This document shows, in pieces, positions 1 to 9,440 of a stretch of 64,000 nt of DNA. The position numbers and the translations under genes were made by a program. The notes under the pieces are model-generated. The model did not search any database. It saw only the letters and a list, made by a program, of their open reading frames with translations, and had not been told where the DNA came from. How positions within the stretch are numbered: position 1 is the stretch's first letter; each line of letters begins with the position of its first letter. Source of the stretch: Streptomyces coeruleorubidus (GTDB lineage Bacteria > Actinomycetota > Actinomycetes > Streptomycetales > Streptomycetaceae); the NCBI RefSeq assembly GCF_008705135.1, contig NZ_CP023694.1, positions 5,189,001-5,253,000 on the forward strand, read 5' to 3'.

Positions 1-1722
1 GAGCAGCGGCATCAGCCGGTCGAGCACGGCCGAGCCGTCGGCGCCCTCCTCGGGCAGCGTCCCGGGCGTCAGGCGTTCGGCGAGGCGGCAGAGCGCGGCC
101 TCGGCCCACAGCCCGTCCTGCCACAGGCCCGCGGTCGCGGTGGTGTCGGCGGCGACGGTGGTCCGGTTGCGCAGCCACACCTGGAGGCAGGCCGCGGCAG
201 CGGAGCACAGGGTGTAGCGGTGCGCCAGGTCGAAGGCCGCGGCGGGCACGTCACGCGGGCTCGGCCGGTGGGCGGCCATCTGCTCGTGCGTGGTGTCACT
301 GATGCGCAGCAGCTTCTCGGCGACGGTGAGCAGGGATTCGGGCGCCTCGCCGGACGTCACCAGCTCCCGCAGTTCCGCGACGGCTCGCGGCAGGGACGCC
401 GCGACGCTGTTGCCCGTGCGGGAGGTCAGCTGCAGCCTGGCCGGATCGAAGACGGGGATCTGCGCGTCGAGCATGGCCGCGGCGGCCAGGCCCTCGGCGT
501 CGGTGCGCCCGGCGCGGTAGCCGCGGGCGAGGGCGGCGAACTGGTTGATCAGGGCGTTGAGGTTGACCAGCGTGTTGCCGTCGAAGATGCCGACGATCCG
601 GTGGTCGCGCTCCAGCTTGGCGAACAGGCCGTGCGCGAACTCCTCGCTGAGGAAGGAGCGGGCGCCCAGGAACTGGCCCATGCCGGTGATCAGTTCGTCG
701 GCCGTGGTGGGCACCAGGTACTTGACCGCGGCCGACGAGACGCTCATCTCCTCGGTCAGGGTGTGCACGCCCCGCGAGGCGAGCAGCGTGACGGCCTCCA
801 TGGCGAACAGGTCGGCATAGGCCTCGGTGAGCGCGCGGTGTGCCTGTGGCAGATCGATCAGCCGCTTGCCGTACAGCCGGTGCTCCAGGCCGAACCGGGT
901 GGCGATGCGCAGCGCGTGGTCGCCGGCGCCGAGCGAGAGCGAGGCGCAGATCGTGCGGGTGATCTGCAGGCTCCGCAGGACGGTCTCGATGCCCTCGCCC
1001 TCCTCGCCGATCAGCGCGGAGGCGGGCACGACGGCGCCGTCGAAGGCGATGCCGCTGATGTCGGCGCCACGGATGCCGTGCGTCTTCGCCGCGGGCAGGC
1101 AGGTGTGACTGCCGTCCGCGAGCAGGGCCTTGTCGACGAGCAGCAGGCTGTAGCCACGGGTGCCGCCGGCCAGGGAGGTCCGGGCGAGGACACAGACCAG
1201 GTCGCTGCGGGTGGCGTTGTTGATCAGCCACTTCTCGCCGTCGAGCCGGTAACCGCCCGCCACGGGGGTGGCGGTCAGCTCGCCGGAGAGCAGATCGCTG
1301 CCGTGGGCGCGCTCGGTCAGGCCCCAGGAGACGACGGCGCCGGAGGCGATGCGGGCGCCCAGCTCCTGCGCCTGCTCCGCTGTTCCGCCGACCCAGGTGC
1401 TCACCGCGCCCAGATACGTCTTGGTGTGCGCGATCGCCACGGTCAGGTCGCGCCGGGCCACCACCCGTACCAGCTGGAGCAGGTCCTCGTAGCTGTCGAG
1501 GGTGCCGCCGTGCCGGGCGGGCACGTACTGCGCGGGCAGGCCGAGCGCGTCGAGCCGGGCCACGGCTTCCGTGGGGAACGCCTCGGCGGCGTCGAGTTCA
1601 CGCATCCGGGCCGCGAAGAACGGCAGGTCCCTGCGGGCCGGATGGCCGAGGGAGCGGTCGAATCCGCCGGCCCGGTCGTACGGCGCGTACCGCCGCGGGG
1701 GTGCGAGTTGAGGTTCCGTCAC
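1..1722 (-). CDS. Acyl-CoA dehydrogenase homologue, 3' end off the left edge
   Basis: Reading leftward from a GTG at 1722, the frame stays open for 574 codons to base 1, so the C-terminus is missing. A GGTGGAG ribosome binding site lies just upstream. The translation reads as an acyl-CoA dehydrogenase: an N-terminal helical part, then the FAD-binding middle part with stretches such as SWGLTERAHGSD and GEKWLINNATRSDLVCVLART, then the helical C-terminal domain. It diverges from the Dap/NRPS operon. In viomycin and capreomycin clusters an acyl-CoA dehydrogenase homologue (VioJ/CmnJ) is assigned to alpha,beta-desaturation of ureidoalanine, and the neighbouring Dap and carbamoyltransferase genes make a similar role plausible here. 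That role is inference; a lipid or CoA substrate remains possible. Confidence 0.85.
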   Translation of the reverse strand, partial: MTEPQLAPPRRYAPYDRAGGFDRSLGHPARRDLPFFAARMRELDAAEAFPTEAVARLDALGLPAQYVPARHGGTLDSYEDLLQLVRVVARRDLTVAIAHTKTYLGAVSTWVGGTAEQAQELGARIASGAVVSWGLTERAHGSDLLSGELTATPVAGGYRLDGEKWLINNATRSDLVCVLARTSLAGGTRGYSLLLVDKALLADGSHTCLPAAKTHGIRGADISGIAFDGAVVPASALIGEEGEGIETVLRSLQITRTICASLSLGAGDHALRIATRFGLEHRLYGKRLIDLPQAHRALTEAYADLFAMEAVTLLASRGVHTLTEEMSVSSAAVKYLVPTTADELITGMGQFLGARSFLSEEFAHGLFAKLERDHRIVGIFDGNTLVNLNALINQFAALARGYRAGRTDAEGLAAAAMLDAQIPVFDPARLQLTSRTGNSVAASLPRAVAELRELVTSGEAPESLLTVAEKLLRISDTTHEQMAAHRPSPRDVPAAAFDLAHRYTLCSAAAACLQVWLRNRTTVAADTTATAGLWQDGLWAEAALCRLAERLTPGTLPEEGADGSAVLDRLMPLL

Positions 1723-1920
1723 GACTCCACCTGAATCTGAGAATGTGAGCACTCCGGGATTTCTGAATGACCCCAGTCTTGGCCACCACCAGGAGCGCTG
1801 TCGCAGCATCGCGGTGTCAGGATCCTGCGCCTGCATCTGGCTGCCAGCGCTGAACCCGTTACCTCCGTTAAAGGGCGAACTAGTGTCTCCACTGCACGCC
1901 TAACAGGTGAGAGGGAATCC
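1723..1920. promoter_or_regulatory. Divergent promoter region, acyl-CoA dehydrogenase / Dap-NRPS operon
   Basis: This 198-bp gap separates the leftward acyl-CoA dehydrogenase gene from the rightward SbnA-like gene, so it must carry both promoters. It is noticeably less GC-rich than the genes. CCGTTA occurs twice, nine bases apart (about 1857-1872), before the rightward start, but I cannot assign it to a regulator. A GAGAGGG ribosome binding site precedes the ATG at 1921. No convincing -35/-10 pair was identified. Confidence 0.5.
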
Positions 1921-2904
1921 ATGCCGAAAACATTTGATTCGGGGATTCTGGGGACGATCGGCGAGACACCTCTGGTGAAACTGGAGAGAGTGTTCCCCGG
2001 GGAACGCTCGCAATTCTTCGCCAAGATCGAGCGGTTCAACCCAGGTGGCAGCATCAAGGACCGAAGCGGCCTCAACATGCTTCTTGAGGCGCTGCGCAAC
2101 GGCGAGATCACGCCGGGGCGTTCCGTGGTCGTGGAATCGAGCTCGGGGAATCTGGCAGTCGGGCTCGCCCAGATCTGCCGGTACTTCGATCTGCGCTTCA
2201 TCTGCGTGGTCGACGCCAAGACCACGGAGCAGAACCTGGCCATCATGCGGGCCTACGGGGCCGAGGTGGTGGTGATCGACGAGCGGGACCCCGCGACCGG
2301 CGAGTTCCTGCCGGTGCGGCTGCGCAGGGTGCGCGAACTCGTGGCGAGCATCCCGCACGCCTACTCCCCGAACCAGTACGCGAACCTGTCCAACCCGCGG
2401 GCCCACGAGCGGACCATGCAGGAGATCGTGGAGGCGCTCGACGGGCGGCTCGACTACCTCTTCTGCTCCGTCAGCACCTTCGGCACGCTGCGCGGCTGCG
2501 CCGACCACCTCCGCAAGGAGGGGCTGCGCACCAAGATCGTGGCGGTCGACGCCCAGGGCAGCGCCATCTTCGGCCAGCTGCCCACCCGGCGGCTGATCCC
2601 GGGGCACGGCGCCTCCGTCGTGCCGGCCCTGATGGACCCGGCCGCGGCCGACGAGATCGTGCACGTCTCCGATCTCGAGTGCGTGGCGGCCTGCCGCCGC
2701 CTCGTGGTCCGCGAGGCGATCCTGGCCGGCGGTTCCTCCGGGGCGACGCTCGCCGCGGCGGAGCGGATGCTGCCGCACATTCCGCCCGGCTCGGTCAGCG
2801 CACTGATATTCCCCGACGGCGGGGACCGCTATCTCGGAACCATCTATTCCGACGACTGGGTGCGCGAACACTTCGGTGAAGTGTCGCACCTGTGGAAGGA
2901 CTGA
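1921..2904 (+). CDS. sbnA: SbnA-like N-(2-amino-2-carboxyethyl)-L-glutamate synthase
   Basis: A 327-residue fold-type II PLP enzyme of the cysteine synthase family. The PLP-binding lysine is Lys46 in NPGGSIKDRSG, followed by the SSSGNLAVG substrate loop and a glycine-rich AGGSSGATLA phosphate loop. SbnA-type enzymes condense O-phospho-L-serine with L-glutamate to ACEGA, the first step to L-2,3-diaminopropionate. The call over plain cysteine synthase rests on sequence character and the SbnB-like gene directly downstream. The ATG at 1921 has a good Shine-Dalgarno sequence (GAGAGGG). It is the first gene of a long co-directional operon ending at the second oxygenase. Homologues in tuberactinomycin clusters are VioB/CmnB-type. 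Confidence 0.9.
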   Translation: MPKTFDSGILGTIGETPLVKLERVFPGERSQFFAKIERFNPGGSIKDRSGLNMLLEALRNGEITPGRSVVVESSSGNLAVGLAQICRYFDLRFICVVDAKTTEQNLAIMRAYGAEVVVIDERDPATGEFLPVRLRRVRELVASIPHAYSPNQYANLSNPRAHERTMQEIVEALDGRLDYLFCSVSTFGTLRGCADHLRKEGLRTKIVAVDAQGSAIFGQLPTRRLIPGHGASVVPALMDPAAADEIVHVSDLECVAACRRLVVREAILAGGSSGATLAAAERMLPHIPPGSVSALIFPDGGDRYLGTIYSDDWVREHFGEVSHLWKD

Positions 2905-2912
2905 CATTCCCG

Positions 2913-3902
2913 ATGCTCGTACTGCGCAAGGCAGACGTAGAGAAAATACTCGGCGGGAGGGAGAAGGAGCACATCGAGCTGGTCCGGCAGACCTACTCCC
3001 TCCATGACAAGGGCGCGACAGCCGTACCGCACTCCATATTCCTGCGCTTTCCCGACGAGCCCGCGAACCGCATCATCGGACTCCCGTCCTACCGCGGCGG
3101 CGAGAATCCGGCAGCGGGGCTGAAGTGGATTTCCTCGTTCCCCGCGAACATCCACTCCGGAATCGCCCGTGCCAGTGCGGTGATGGTGCTCAACTCGCTG
3201 CGCACCGGACACCCCGAGGCGTTGCTGGAGGCCTCGCTGATCTCGGCCGCGCGGACCGCCGCGAGCGCCGCCCTCGCCGCCGACATCCTCACCGAGGGCC
3301 GGCGCCCGCAGGGCGTCTCCCTCATCGGCTGCGGCGTCATCAACCTGGAGATCCTGCGCTACCTCAAGGCCGCGATCGGCACGCTCGGCGAGATCACGCT
3401 CTACGACACCTCGCGGGTGCGCGCCGAGGAGTTCGCCCGCCGCTGCCATGAGCTCCTGCCGGACGCCGGGGTCACCCTCGCCGACAGCATCGAGGACGCC
3501 CTGGAGGCGCAGCGCCTCGTCTCGTTCGCCACCAACGCGGGCGAGCCGCACGTGGACCTCACGCCCGCCGAACCCGGCACCGTGGTCCTGCACGTCTCGC
3601 TGCGCGACATCGACCCGCTCTCCATCAACGGCGCGCACAACATCGTCGACGACGCGGACCACGTGTGCCGCGAGCGCACCTCGTTGCACCTGACCGAGCA
3701 GATCACCGGCGGCCGCGCCTTCATCGACGCCTCCATCGGGCAGCTCATCAACGGGAGCGTCGCGTTCACGCCCGACCCGGACAAGGTCACCGTCTACTCG
3801 CCGTTCGGCCTCGGCGTCCTCGACCTGGCCCTCGCCGACGACGTGCACACCACGGCCCGCGAGCTCGGCATCGGCCTGGAGATCACGGACTTCCTGTCCT
3901 GA
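2913..3902 (+). CDS. sbnB: SbnB-like Dap synthase (ornithine cyclodeaminase/mu-crystallin family)
   Basis: About 329 residues of the ornithine cyclodeaminase family with an NAD-binding Rossmann stretch (SLIGCGVINLEILRYL). SbnB oxidatively splits ACEGA into L-2,3-diaminopropionate and 2-oxoglutarate using NAD+. I chose ATG 2913, with GGAAGGA twelve bases upstream, giving the MLVLRKADVEKIL start. A GTG at 2892 in the same frame would overlap the SbnA-like gene and add seven residues. The SbnA/SbnB pair together is a strong signature for Dap supply. Dap is also the substrate expected for the carbamoyltransferase further down the operon. Confidence 0.9.
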   Translation: MLVLRKADVEKILGGREKEHIELVRQTYSLHDKGATAVPHSIFLRFPDEPANRIIGLPSYRGGENPAAGLKWISSFPANIHSGIARASAVMVLNSLRTGHPEALLEASLISAARTAASAALAADILTEGRRPQGVSLIGCGVINLEILRYLKAAIGTLGEITLYDTSRVRAEEFARRCHELLPDAGVTLADSIEDALEAQRLVSFATNAGEPHVDLTPAEPGTVVLHVSLRDIDPLSINGAHNIVDDADHVCRERTSLHLTEQITGGRAFIDASIGQLINGSVAFTPDPDKVTVYSPFGLGVLDLALADDVHTTARELGIGLEITDFLS

Positions 3903-3959
3903 CCCGGCTCGTACGCCGCCCTTCCACAGCCCCTTTTTCGTACATCCACGAGGAGAACC

Positions 3960-4178
3960 ATGTCCCAGCAGTCCGCCACCGCCGAGTACCGCGTCGTCCT
4001 GAACGCCGAGGAGCAGTACTCGATCTGGCCCGCCGGCCGTGAACTGCCCGCCGGGTGGAGCGCCGAGGGCACCCAGGGGACCCGCGAGGAGTGCCTCGCC
4101 CGCATCGACGAGGTGTGGACCGACATGCGCCCGCTGAGCCTGCGCCGCCGCATGGAGACCCAGGCCACCGCCGCCTGA
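3960..4178 (+). CDS. MbtH-family NRPS accessory protein
   Basis: A 72-residue protein with the complete MbtH signature: NAEEQYSIWP, then LPAGW, then a Trp-Asp-Arg-Pro stretch (VWTDMRPLSLRRRM). MbtH proteins bind NRPS adenylation domains and support their solubility and activity. It stands immediately before the first NRPS gene, with a GAGGAGAACC ribosome binding site before ATG 3960. It is expected to serve one or more of the five adenylation domains encoded downstream. No oddities were seen. Confidence 0.97.
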   Translation: MSQQSATAEYRVVLNAEEQYSIWPAGRELPAGWSAEGTQGTREECLARIDEVWTDMRPLSLRRRMETQATAA

Positions 4179-4244
4179 ACGGCACCCGCCTGAACGTCAC
4201 TTCGGAGAACCGTCCAGTACGCCAGGTCATTGAAGGAGCACCTG

Positions 4245-7200
4245 TTGAACGCCGCACAGTTGCCGGGGAACACCCTGAGCGGAACCGTCCCGCCCACCCT
4301 GCCCGCGCTCTTCGCCGCGCAGGCGGACCGCACGCCCGGCGCGGCTGCCGTGCTGGACGGCCCACGCACGACGACCTACCGGGACCTGGCCCACGCCGCC
4401 GGGCGCACCGCGCGCTTCCTGCGCTCGCAGGGCGTGGGCCCGGGCTCCCTGGTCGGGGTGTGCCTCCCCCGGGGCACCGAACTCATCGCCACACTCCTCG
4501 GGGTGTGGCAGGCGGGCGCGGCCTATCTGCCGCTCGACGCCGGTCATCCGCACGGGCGCCTCAGATCCCTGGCCTCCCAGGCCGGTGCCGAACTCGTCGT
4601 CACCACAGCCGCACTGCGCGGGCCGCTCGGGGAGGACGGCCCGCGCGTCCTGAGCACCGAAGAGCTGACCACCGCCGCCGAGGTCGGCCCGGCCGGCCCG
4701 GTCCCGGCGGACCCGGCCTCACTCGCCTACACGATCTTCACGTCCGGCTCCACCGGCGCCCCCAAGGGCGTACAGATCAACCACGAGGGCATCGCGAACC
4801 GGGTCGCCTGGGCCGTGCGCGCCCAGCGGCTCGGCGCCGGCGACCGGATCCTGTTCAAGACGTCCGTCGGCTTCGACGCGGCGGGCTGGGAGATCTTCGC
4901 GCCGCTGGTCTGCGGAGCGAGCGTCGTCGTCGCGCCGGACGGCGCCGAGAGGGACGCCGCCGCGCTGCTGAAGGCCGTCGCCGACGGCGGTGTGACCGTG
5001 CTGCAGCTGGTGCCGTCCGTGCTGCGCCTGCTGGTCGAGGAACCGTCCTGGGAGGGCTGCGGCGCACTGCGGCTGCTCGCGTCGGCGGGCGAACCGCTGC
5101 ACGCCGAACTGGTCGAGCGGGTCAGGGCGCTGGCAGGCCCCGGCATCGAGGTCTGGAACACGTACGGGCCCACGGAGTGCTCGATCGACATCACCGCCCA
5201 CAAGGTCGACCCGGCGCAGAAGACCGGCCCCGTCCCGATCGGCCGGCCGCTCACCGGGATGCGGGTCCTCGTCCTCGGCGCGGACGGCCGCCTCACGCCC
5301 AAGGGCGTCACGGGAGAGCTGTACGCCGGCGGCGTCGGCGTCGCCCAGGGCTATGCGGGGCGCCCCGACCTCACGGCGGAGCGGTTCGTGCCCGACCCGT
5401 ACGGTCCGCCCGGCGCCCGCCTCTACCGCACCGGCGACCTGGTGCGCTGGAACGCGGCCGGTCTCCTGGAGTACCAGGGCCGTGCCGACGGTCAGCTCAA
5501 GGTCAACGGCGTACGCATCGAGCCCGGCGAGATCGAGGCCCAGCTCAGCACGCACCCCGAGGTCACGGGCGCGGCCGTCGTCGCGTTCCGCACGGAGGAG
5601 GACGCGGTACGCATCGGCGCCGCTGTCACCACGCGCGGCGAGCTCACCGGGAGCGACCTGCGCCGCTTCCTGCGCACCCGGCTGCCCGACAGCCATGTCC
5701 CCTCGCTGTTCCGTACGTTCGACGAGCTGCCCCTGACGCCGAACGGCAAGATCGACCGCGCGGCCCTGACCGCCGCCCTGGAGCAGGGCGACGACCTCAC
5801 CGGGCAGGGCGCCTACATCGCCCCGCGCAACGCGGCCGAGGAGAAGGTCGCCGAGGTGTGGGCGGCGCTGCTGGGCCGCGAGAAGATCGGTGCCACCGAC
5901 GACTTCTTCGCCCTGGGCGGCACGTCGCTGCAGCTCACCCGGCTCGCGGCCCGGCTGCGCGCCACCGGTGTCACCCTGTCGATGCGCGGCCTGTTCAGTG
6001 CCACCACGGTCGAGGCCCAGGCCCGGCTGATCGGCGCGCAGGACGCGGACAGCACCCCGATCCCGGCGGTCGACCGTACGGGCCGCCTGGCGCTCTCGTC
6101 CGGGCAGCGCAGGCTGTGGTTCCTGGACCGGATGAATCCGGGCAGCCGCGAGTGGGTCGCCCCGCTGATCCTGCGCCTGCCGGCCGCGACCACGCCGGAG
6201 GAGCTGCAGTCGGCGCTGACCGCGCTCGGCGGCCGTCACGAGGCGCTGCGCACGCGGTACGTCGACGAGGGCGGCGAGCCCCGTCAGGTGATCGGCGCCG
6301 CGCACCCCGTGGAGCTGCGGGTCGTCGACACCGGGCGCGAGCGGCTCGCCGAGCACTTCGAGGAGCAGTTCGCACGCGGCTTCGACCTGGCGACCGGGCC
6401 GCTGTGGCGGGCGCTGCTGGCCCGGATCCCCGGCGAGGACCACGTACTGCTCGTCACCCTGCACCACATCGCGTGCGACGGCTGGTCCACGGTCGTCCTG
6501 GAGCGCGAACTGCAGGAGCTGTGCGCCGCCGCCCGTGAGGGCCGCGAGCCCGTCCTGCCCGCGGTCACCGTGCAGTACGCGGACTACGCGGCCTGGCAGT
6601 CCGGACGGCAGACCGACGAATTCGTCACGGGCGAGCTCGCCCACTGGCGCACCGCGCTCGACGGCATCGCCGCGCTCGACCTGCCCGCCGACCGGCCCCG
6701 GCCCGCCGTGCGCGACCCGCGCGGTGCGGTCGTGCCGATCCGGATCGAGCCCGGGCTGGCGGCGGCCGTGGAGCGGCTGAGCCGTGAGAACGCGGCGACC
6801 GAGTTCATGACGCTGCTCACCGCGTTCGCCACGGTGCTGGCGCGGCAGACCGGCCAGTGGGACGTGCCCGTCGGCACCCCGGTCGCCGGCCGCACACGAC
6901 CGGAGCTGTCCGGCACCGTCGGCTTCTTCCTCAACTCCCTGGTGGTGCGCTGCGGACTGAGCCCGGAGCTGCGCTTCGAGGAGGCCCTGGGCCGGGTGCG
7001 GGCCGCCGCGACGGCCGCCTTCGCCCACCAGGAACTGCCCTTCGACCGCCTGGTCGACGAAATCCAGCCGGAGCGCGACCTGTCGCGCACGCCGCTGTAC
7101 CAGGTCGCCTTCGACATGCACAGCGAGGGCGTCACCAGCATCGCCACCGACGCCGCCGACCTGCGCGCCTTCGCCGAGTCGTGGACCGTCGCCAAGACGG

Positions 7201-9440
7201 ACCTGTCCGTGTTCATCGGGCGCTCGGCGGACGGCTCCCTGGAAGGCGTCCTGGAGTACGCGGTCTCGCTGTTCGACGCGGCGACCGTGGAGCGGGTGTG
7301 TGAGCAGTTCGTGCGCCTCCTCGAAGAGGTGACCGCCGACCCGTCGGCGCGCCTGGCCGAGGTCCCGCTGCTGTCCGACGCGGAGCGGCACCTGATCGCC
7401 ACGGAGTGGAACGCCTCCGCCGCGGACTTCGGTGACGCGAGCGTGTGTGCCCGCTTCGAGGAGCAGGCCGCCCGTACCCCCTCGGCGCCGGCGGTCGGTT
7501 TCGCCGGTGAGGTGGTCACGTACGCGCAGCTCGATGTGCGGGCCAACCAGATCGCTCACCATCTGCGTGCTTCGGGCGTGAGCGGTCCGGGTGCCGTCGT
7601 CGGTGTGCTGCTCGACCGCGGCCCGAACCTGGTGGCGAGTCTGCTGGGGGTGTGGAAGGCGGGCGCGGCGTACGTGCCGATCGACCCGTCATACCCGGCG
7701 GAGCGGATCGCCTCGATGCTGGAGAGCGCGGGCGCGGCCACCGTCCTGACACATTCCACGTACGCCGATCGTTTCGGCGGCGATCCGGACGTGGTCCTGG
7801 TGGACCGGCATGCGTCCCTCATCGATGGGCGGCCGCGGTCCGCGCCGGAGCGCAGGGAGGATGCCGAGGCGCTGGCGTACGTCATCTTCACGTCGGGTTC
7901 GACGGGCCGGCCCAAGGGCGTGGCGGTCACGCACCGGGGTCTGGCCAACCATGTCGCCTGGGCGGCCCGGGATCTCGCCTCGCGGGGGACGACGGGTGCG
8001 CCGCTGTTCTCGTCGGTGGCCTTCGACCTGGTCGTCCCCAACCTGTGGGCGCCGCTGGTCACGGGCCAGCGGGTGCACACGATCGCGCAGGACACCGAGA
8101 CGGCCGATCTGGCACGGGAGTTGGTGGCGGCGGGCCCGTTCAGCTTCATCAAGCTGACGCCCGGACATGTGGAGGTGCTGGCGGCGCAGCTGACCGCGCA
8201 GGAGGCCTCCGCTCTGGCGCCGGTGCTGGTGATCGCCGGTGAGGCGCTGACGCGGACGACGGTGGAGCGGTGGCGGGCGCTGGCGCCCGGGACGGAGCTC
8301 GTCAACGAGTACGGGCCGACCGAGGCCTCCGTCGGCACCTGCGTCTTCCCCGTCACCGACGCCGAGTCCGGCGAGGTCATGCCGATCGGCCGCCCGCTGC
8401 CGAACATGACGATGTACGTCCTCGACGAACGGCTCGCTCTCGTGCCCGTCGGGGTGCCCGGTGAGCTGTACGTCGGCGGTACGGGAGTGGCGCGCGGTTA
8501 CGCGGGCCGGCCCGGTCTGACGGCGGAGCGTTTCGTGCCGGACCCGTACGGGCCGGCGGGCGCGCGTCTGTACCGCACCGGTGACCTCGTTCGTACCCGC
8601 CTCGACGGCGCCGTGGAGTTCCTCGGCCGCCTCGACGACCAGGTGAAGATCCGTGGCTATCGCATCGAACCCGGCGAGATCCAGACCGTCGTCGCCGAGC
8701 ACCCGGCGGTACGTGAGGCGGTCGTGGTGGCGCGTCAAACGGCGGCTGGTGACCATCAGCTCGTCGCGTACTACGTCCCGCGGGACGACGCCGACCTGAG
8801 CCCGGCCGACGAGCTCGCGGCGCACTGTGCCGCGCGGCTGCCGGAGTACATGCTCCCCGGCCACTTCGTCCCGCTGGCCGAGATCCCCCTCAACGCCAAC
8901 GGCAAGACCGACAAGCGGGCCCTGCCCGCCCCGGACGCCGACGGCACGGACGCCCCGCAGGGCCGGATCGCTCCGCGCACCGCCACCGAGGAACGCCTCG
9001 CGGAGATCTGGACCGAGCTCCTCGCGGTCGAGCCCGGCATGACGGACAGCTTCTTCCACTCCGGCGGCAACTCGATCCTGGCGATCCGCCTGATCTCCCG
9101 CATCCAGGAGGAGTTCGACATCGACTTCACGGTCCGGGCGGTCTTCGAGGGCCCGACGGTGGCCCAGCTGGCCGTGGCCGTGGAACGGGAGATCTTCGCC
9201 GACCTCGACGGACAGGACGCGGCCGGCGTGCCACGCCTGTCGGACCCCGACGACGTGATGGACGCCGACGACCCGTCCGGCATCGCCGACCCGCCGGAGC
9301 CCGAGGACCCCTCGGAGCTCGACGACCCGTCCGGCCTGTTCCGGCCCGTGGACCTCGACGACCCGTCCGGTCTCGCCCACGCGTCCACCCACCCCGACCC
9401 CGCGATCAACGGCCACGCGCCGGTCAAGGAGACAGCATGA
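4245..9440 (+). CDS. NRPS, two modules: A-PCP-C-A-PCP
   Basis: A 1731-residue synthetase. I place the start at TTG 4245, six bases after AAGGAG; an in-frame TTG at 4230 lacks that spacing. Order: A1 (about 20-505), PCP1 (Ser561 in LGGTSLQ), C (about 605-1040; HHIACDG at 740-746, a canonical active site), A2 (about 1065-1560), PCP2 (Ser1610 in SGGNSIL), then an acidic tail with repeated DDPSG. With no C domain before A1, this is the initiating protein. Hand-read specificity residues are DAWQAATID(K) for A1, closest in memory to a Gln code, and DLPKVAEVG(K) for A2, close to Asn (DLTKLGEVGK). The stop overlaps the next ATG (ATGA), so the two synthetases are translationally coupled. Confidence 0.95.
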   Translation: MNAAQLPGNTLSGTVPPTLPALFAAQADRTPGAAAVLDGPRTTTYRDLAHAAGRTARFLRSQGVGPGSLVGVCLPRGTELIATLLGVWQAGAAYLPLDAGHPHGRLRSLASQAGAELVVTTAALRGPLGEDGPRVLSTEELTTAAEVGPAGPVPADPASLAYTIFTSGSTGAPKGVQINHEGIANRVAWAVRAQRLGAGDRILFKTSVGFDAAGWEIFAPLVCGASVVVAPDGAERDAAALLKAVADGGVTVLQLVPSVLRLLVEEPSWEGCGALRLLASAGEPLHAELVERVRALAGPGIEVWNTYGPTECSIDITAHKVDPAQKTGPVPIGRPLTGMRVLVLGADGRLTPKGVTGELYAGGVGVAQGYAGRPDLTAERFVPDPYGPPGARLYRTGDLVRWNAAGLLEYQGRADGQLKVNGVRIEPGEIEAQLSTHPEVTGAAVVAFRTEEDAVRIGAAVTTRGELTGSDLRRFLRTRLPDSHVPSLFRTFDELPLTPNGKIDRAALTAALEQGDDLTGQGAYIAPRNAAEEKVAEVWAALLGREKIGATDDFFALGGTSLQLTRLAARLRATGVTLSMRGLFSATTVEAQARLIGAQDADSTPIPAVDRTGRLALSSGQRRLWFLDRMNPGSREWVAPLILRLPAATTPEELQSALTALGGRHEALRTRYVDEGGEPRQVIGAAHPVELRVVDTGRERLAEHFEEQFARGFDLATGPLWRALLARIPGEDHVLLVTLHHIACDGWSTVVLERELQELCAAAREGREPVLPAVTVQYADYAAWQSGRQTDEFVTGELAHWRTALDGIAALDLPADRPRPAVRDPRGAVVPIRIEPGLAAAVERLSRENAATEFMTLLTAFATVLARQTGQWDVPVGTPVAGRTRPELSGTVGFFLNSLVVRCGLSPELRFEEALGRVRAAATAAFAHQELPFDRLVDEIQPERDLSRTPLYQVAFDMHSEGVTSIATDAADLRAFAESWTVAKTDLSVFIGRSADGSLEGVLEYAVSLFDAATVERVCEQFVRLLEEVTADPSARLAEVPLLSDAERHLIATEWNASAADFGDASVCARFEEQAARTPSAPAVGFAGEVVTYAQLDVRANQIAHHLRASGVSGPGAVVGVLLDRGPNLVASLLGVWKAGAAYVPIDPSYPAERIASMLESAGAATVLTHSTYADRFGGDPDVVLVDRHASLIDGRPRSAPERREDAEALAYVIFTSGSTGRPKGVAVTHRGLANHVAWAARDLASRGTTGAPLFSSVAFDLVVPNLWAPLVTGQRVHTIAQDTETADLARELVAAGPFSFIKLTPGHVEVLAAQLTAQEASALAPVLVIAGEALTRTTVERWRALAPGTELVNEYGPTEASVGTCVFPVTDAESGEVMPIGRPLPNMTMYVLDERLALVPVGVPGELYVGGTGVARGYAGRPGLTAERFVPDPYGPAGARLYRTGDLVRTRLDGAVEFLGRLDDQVKIRGYRIEPGEIQTVVAEHPAVREAVVVARQTAAGDHQLVAYYVPRDDADLSPADELAAHCAARLPEYMLPGHFVPLAEIPLNANGKTDKRALPAPDADGTDAPQGRIAPRTATEERLAEIWTELLAVEPGMTDSFFHSGGNSILAIRLISRIQEEFDIDFTVRAVFEGPTVAQLAVAVEREIFADLDGQDAAGVPRLSDPDDVMDADDPSGIADPPEPEDPSELDDPSGLFRPVDLDDPSGLAHASTHPDPAINGHAPVKETA
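7425..8728 (+). repeat. Near-identical A-domain block, copy 1 (A2)
   Basis: This stretch of the first NRPS gene matches 14117-15420 in the second NRPS gene at a constant offset of 6692 bases. Long runs are identical and only scattered mostly silent differences occur, for example around the core motifs at 7861-8090. The blocks cover nearly all of adenylation domains A2 and A4, which share the same specificity residues. The third domain with that code (A5) is much more diverged at the DNA level. This suggests recent duplication or gene conversion. Confidence 0.9.

Noticed and set aside
220..1734. Long rightward frame over the acyl-CoA dehydrogenase gene
   Set aside because: The leftward frame has recognisable acyl-CoA dehydrogenase motifs and a ribosome binding site; the rightward frame is low-complexity and protein-unlike.
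1840..1885. CCGTTA direct repeat as a SARP-binding site
   Set aside because: Spacing of nine bases does not match the 11- or 22-base period usual for SARP heptamers, and the repeat is too short to be convincing.
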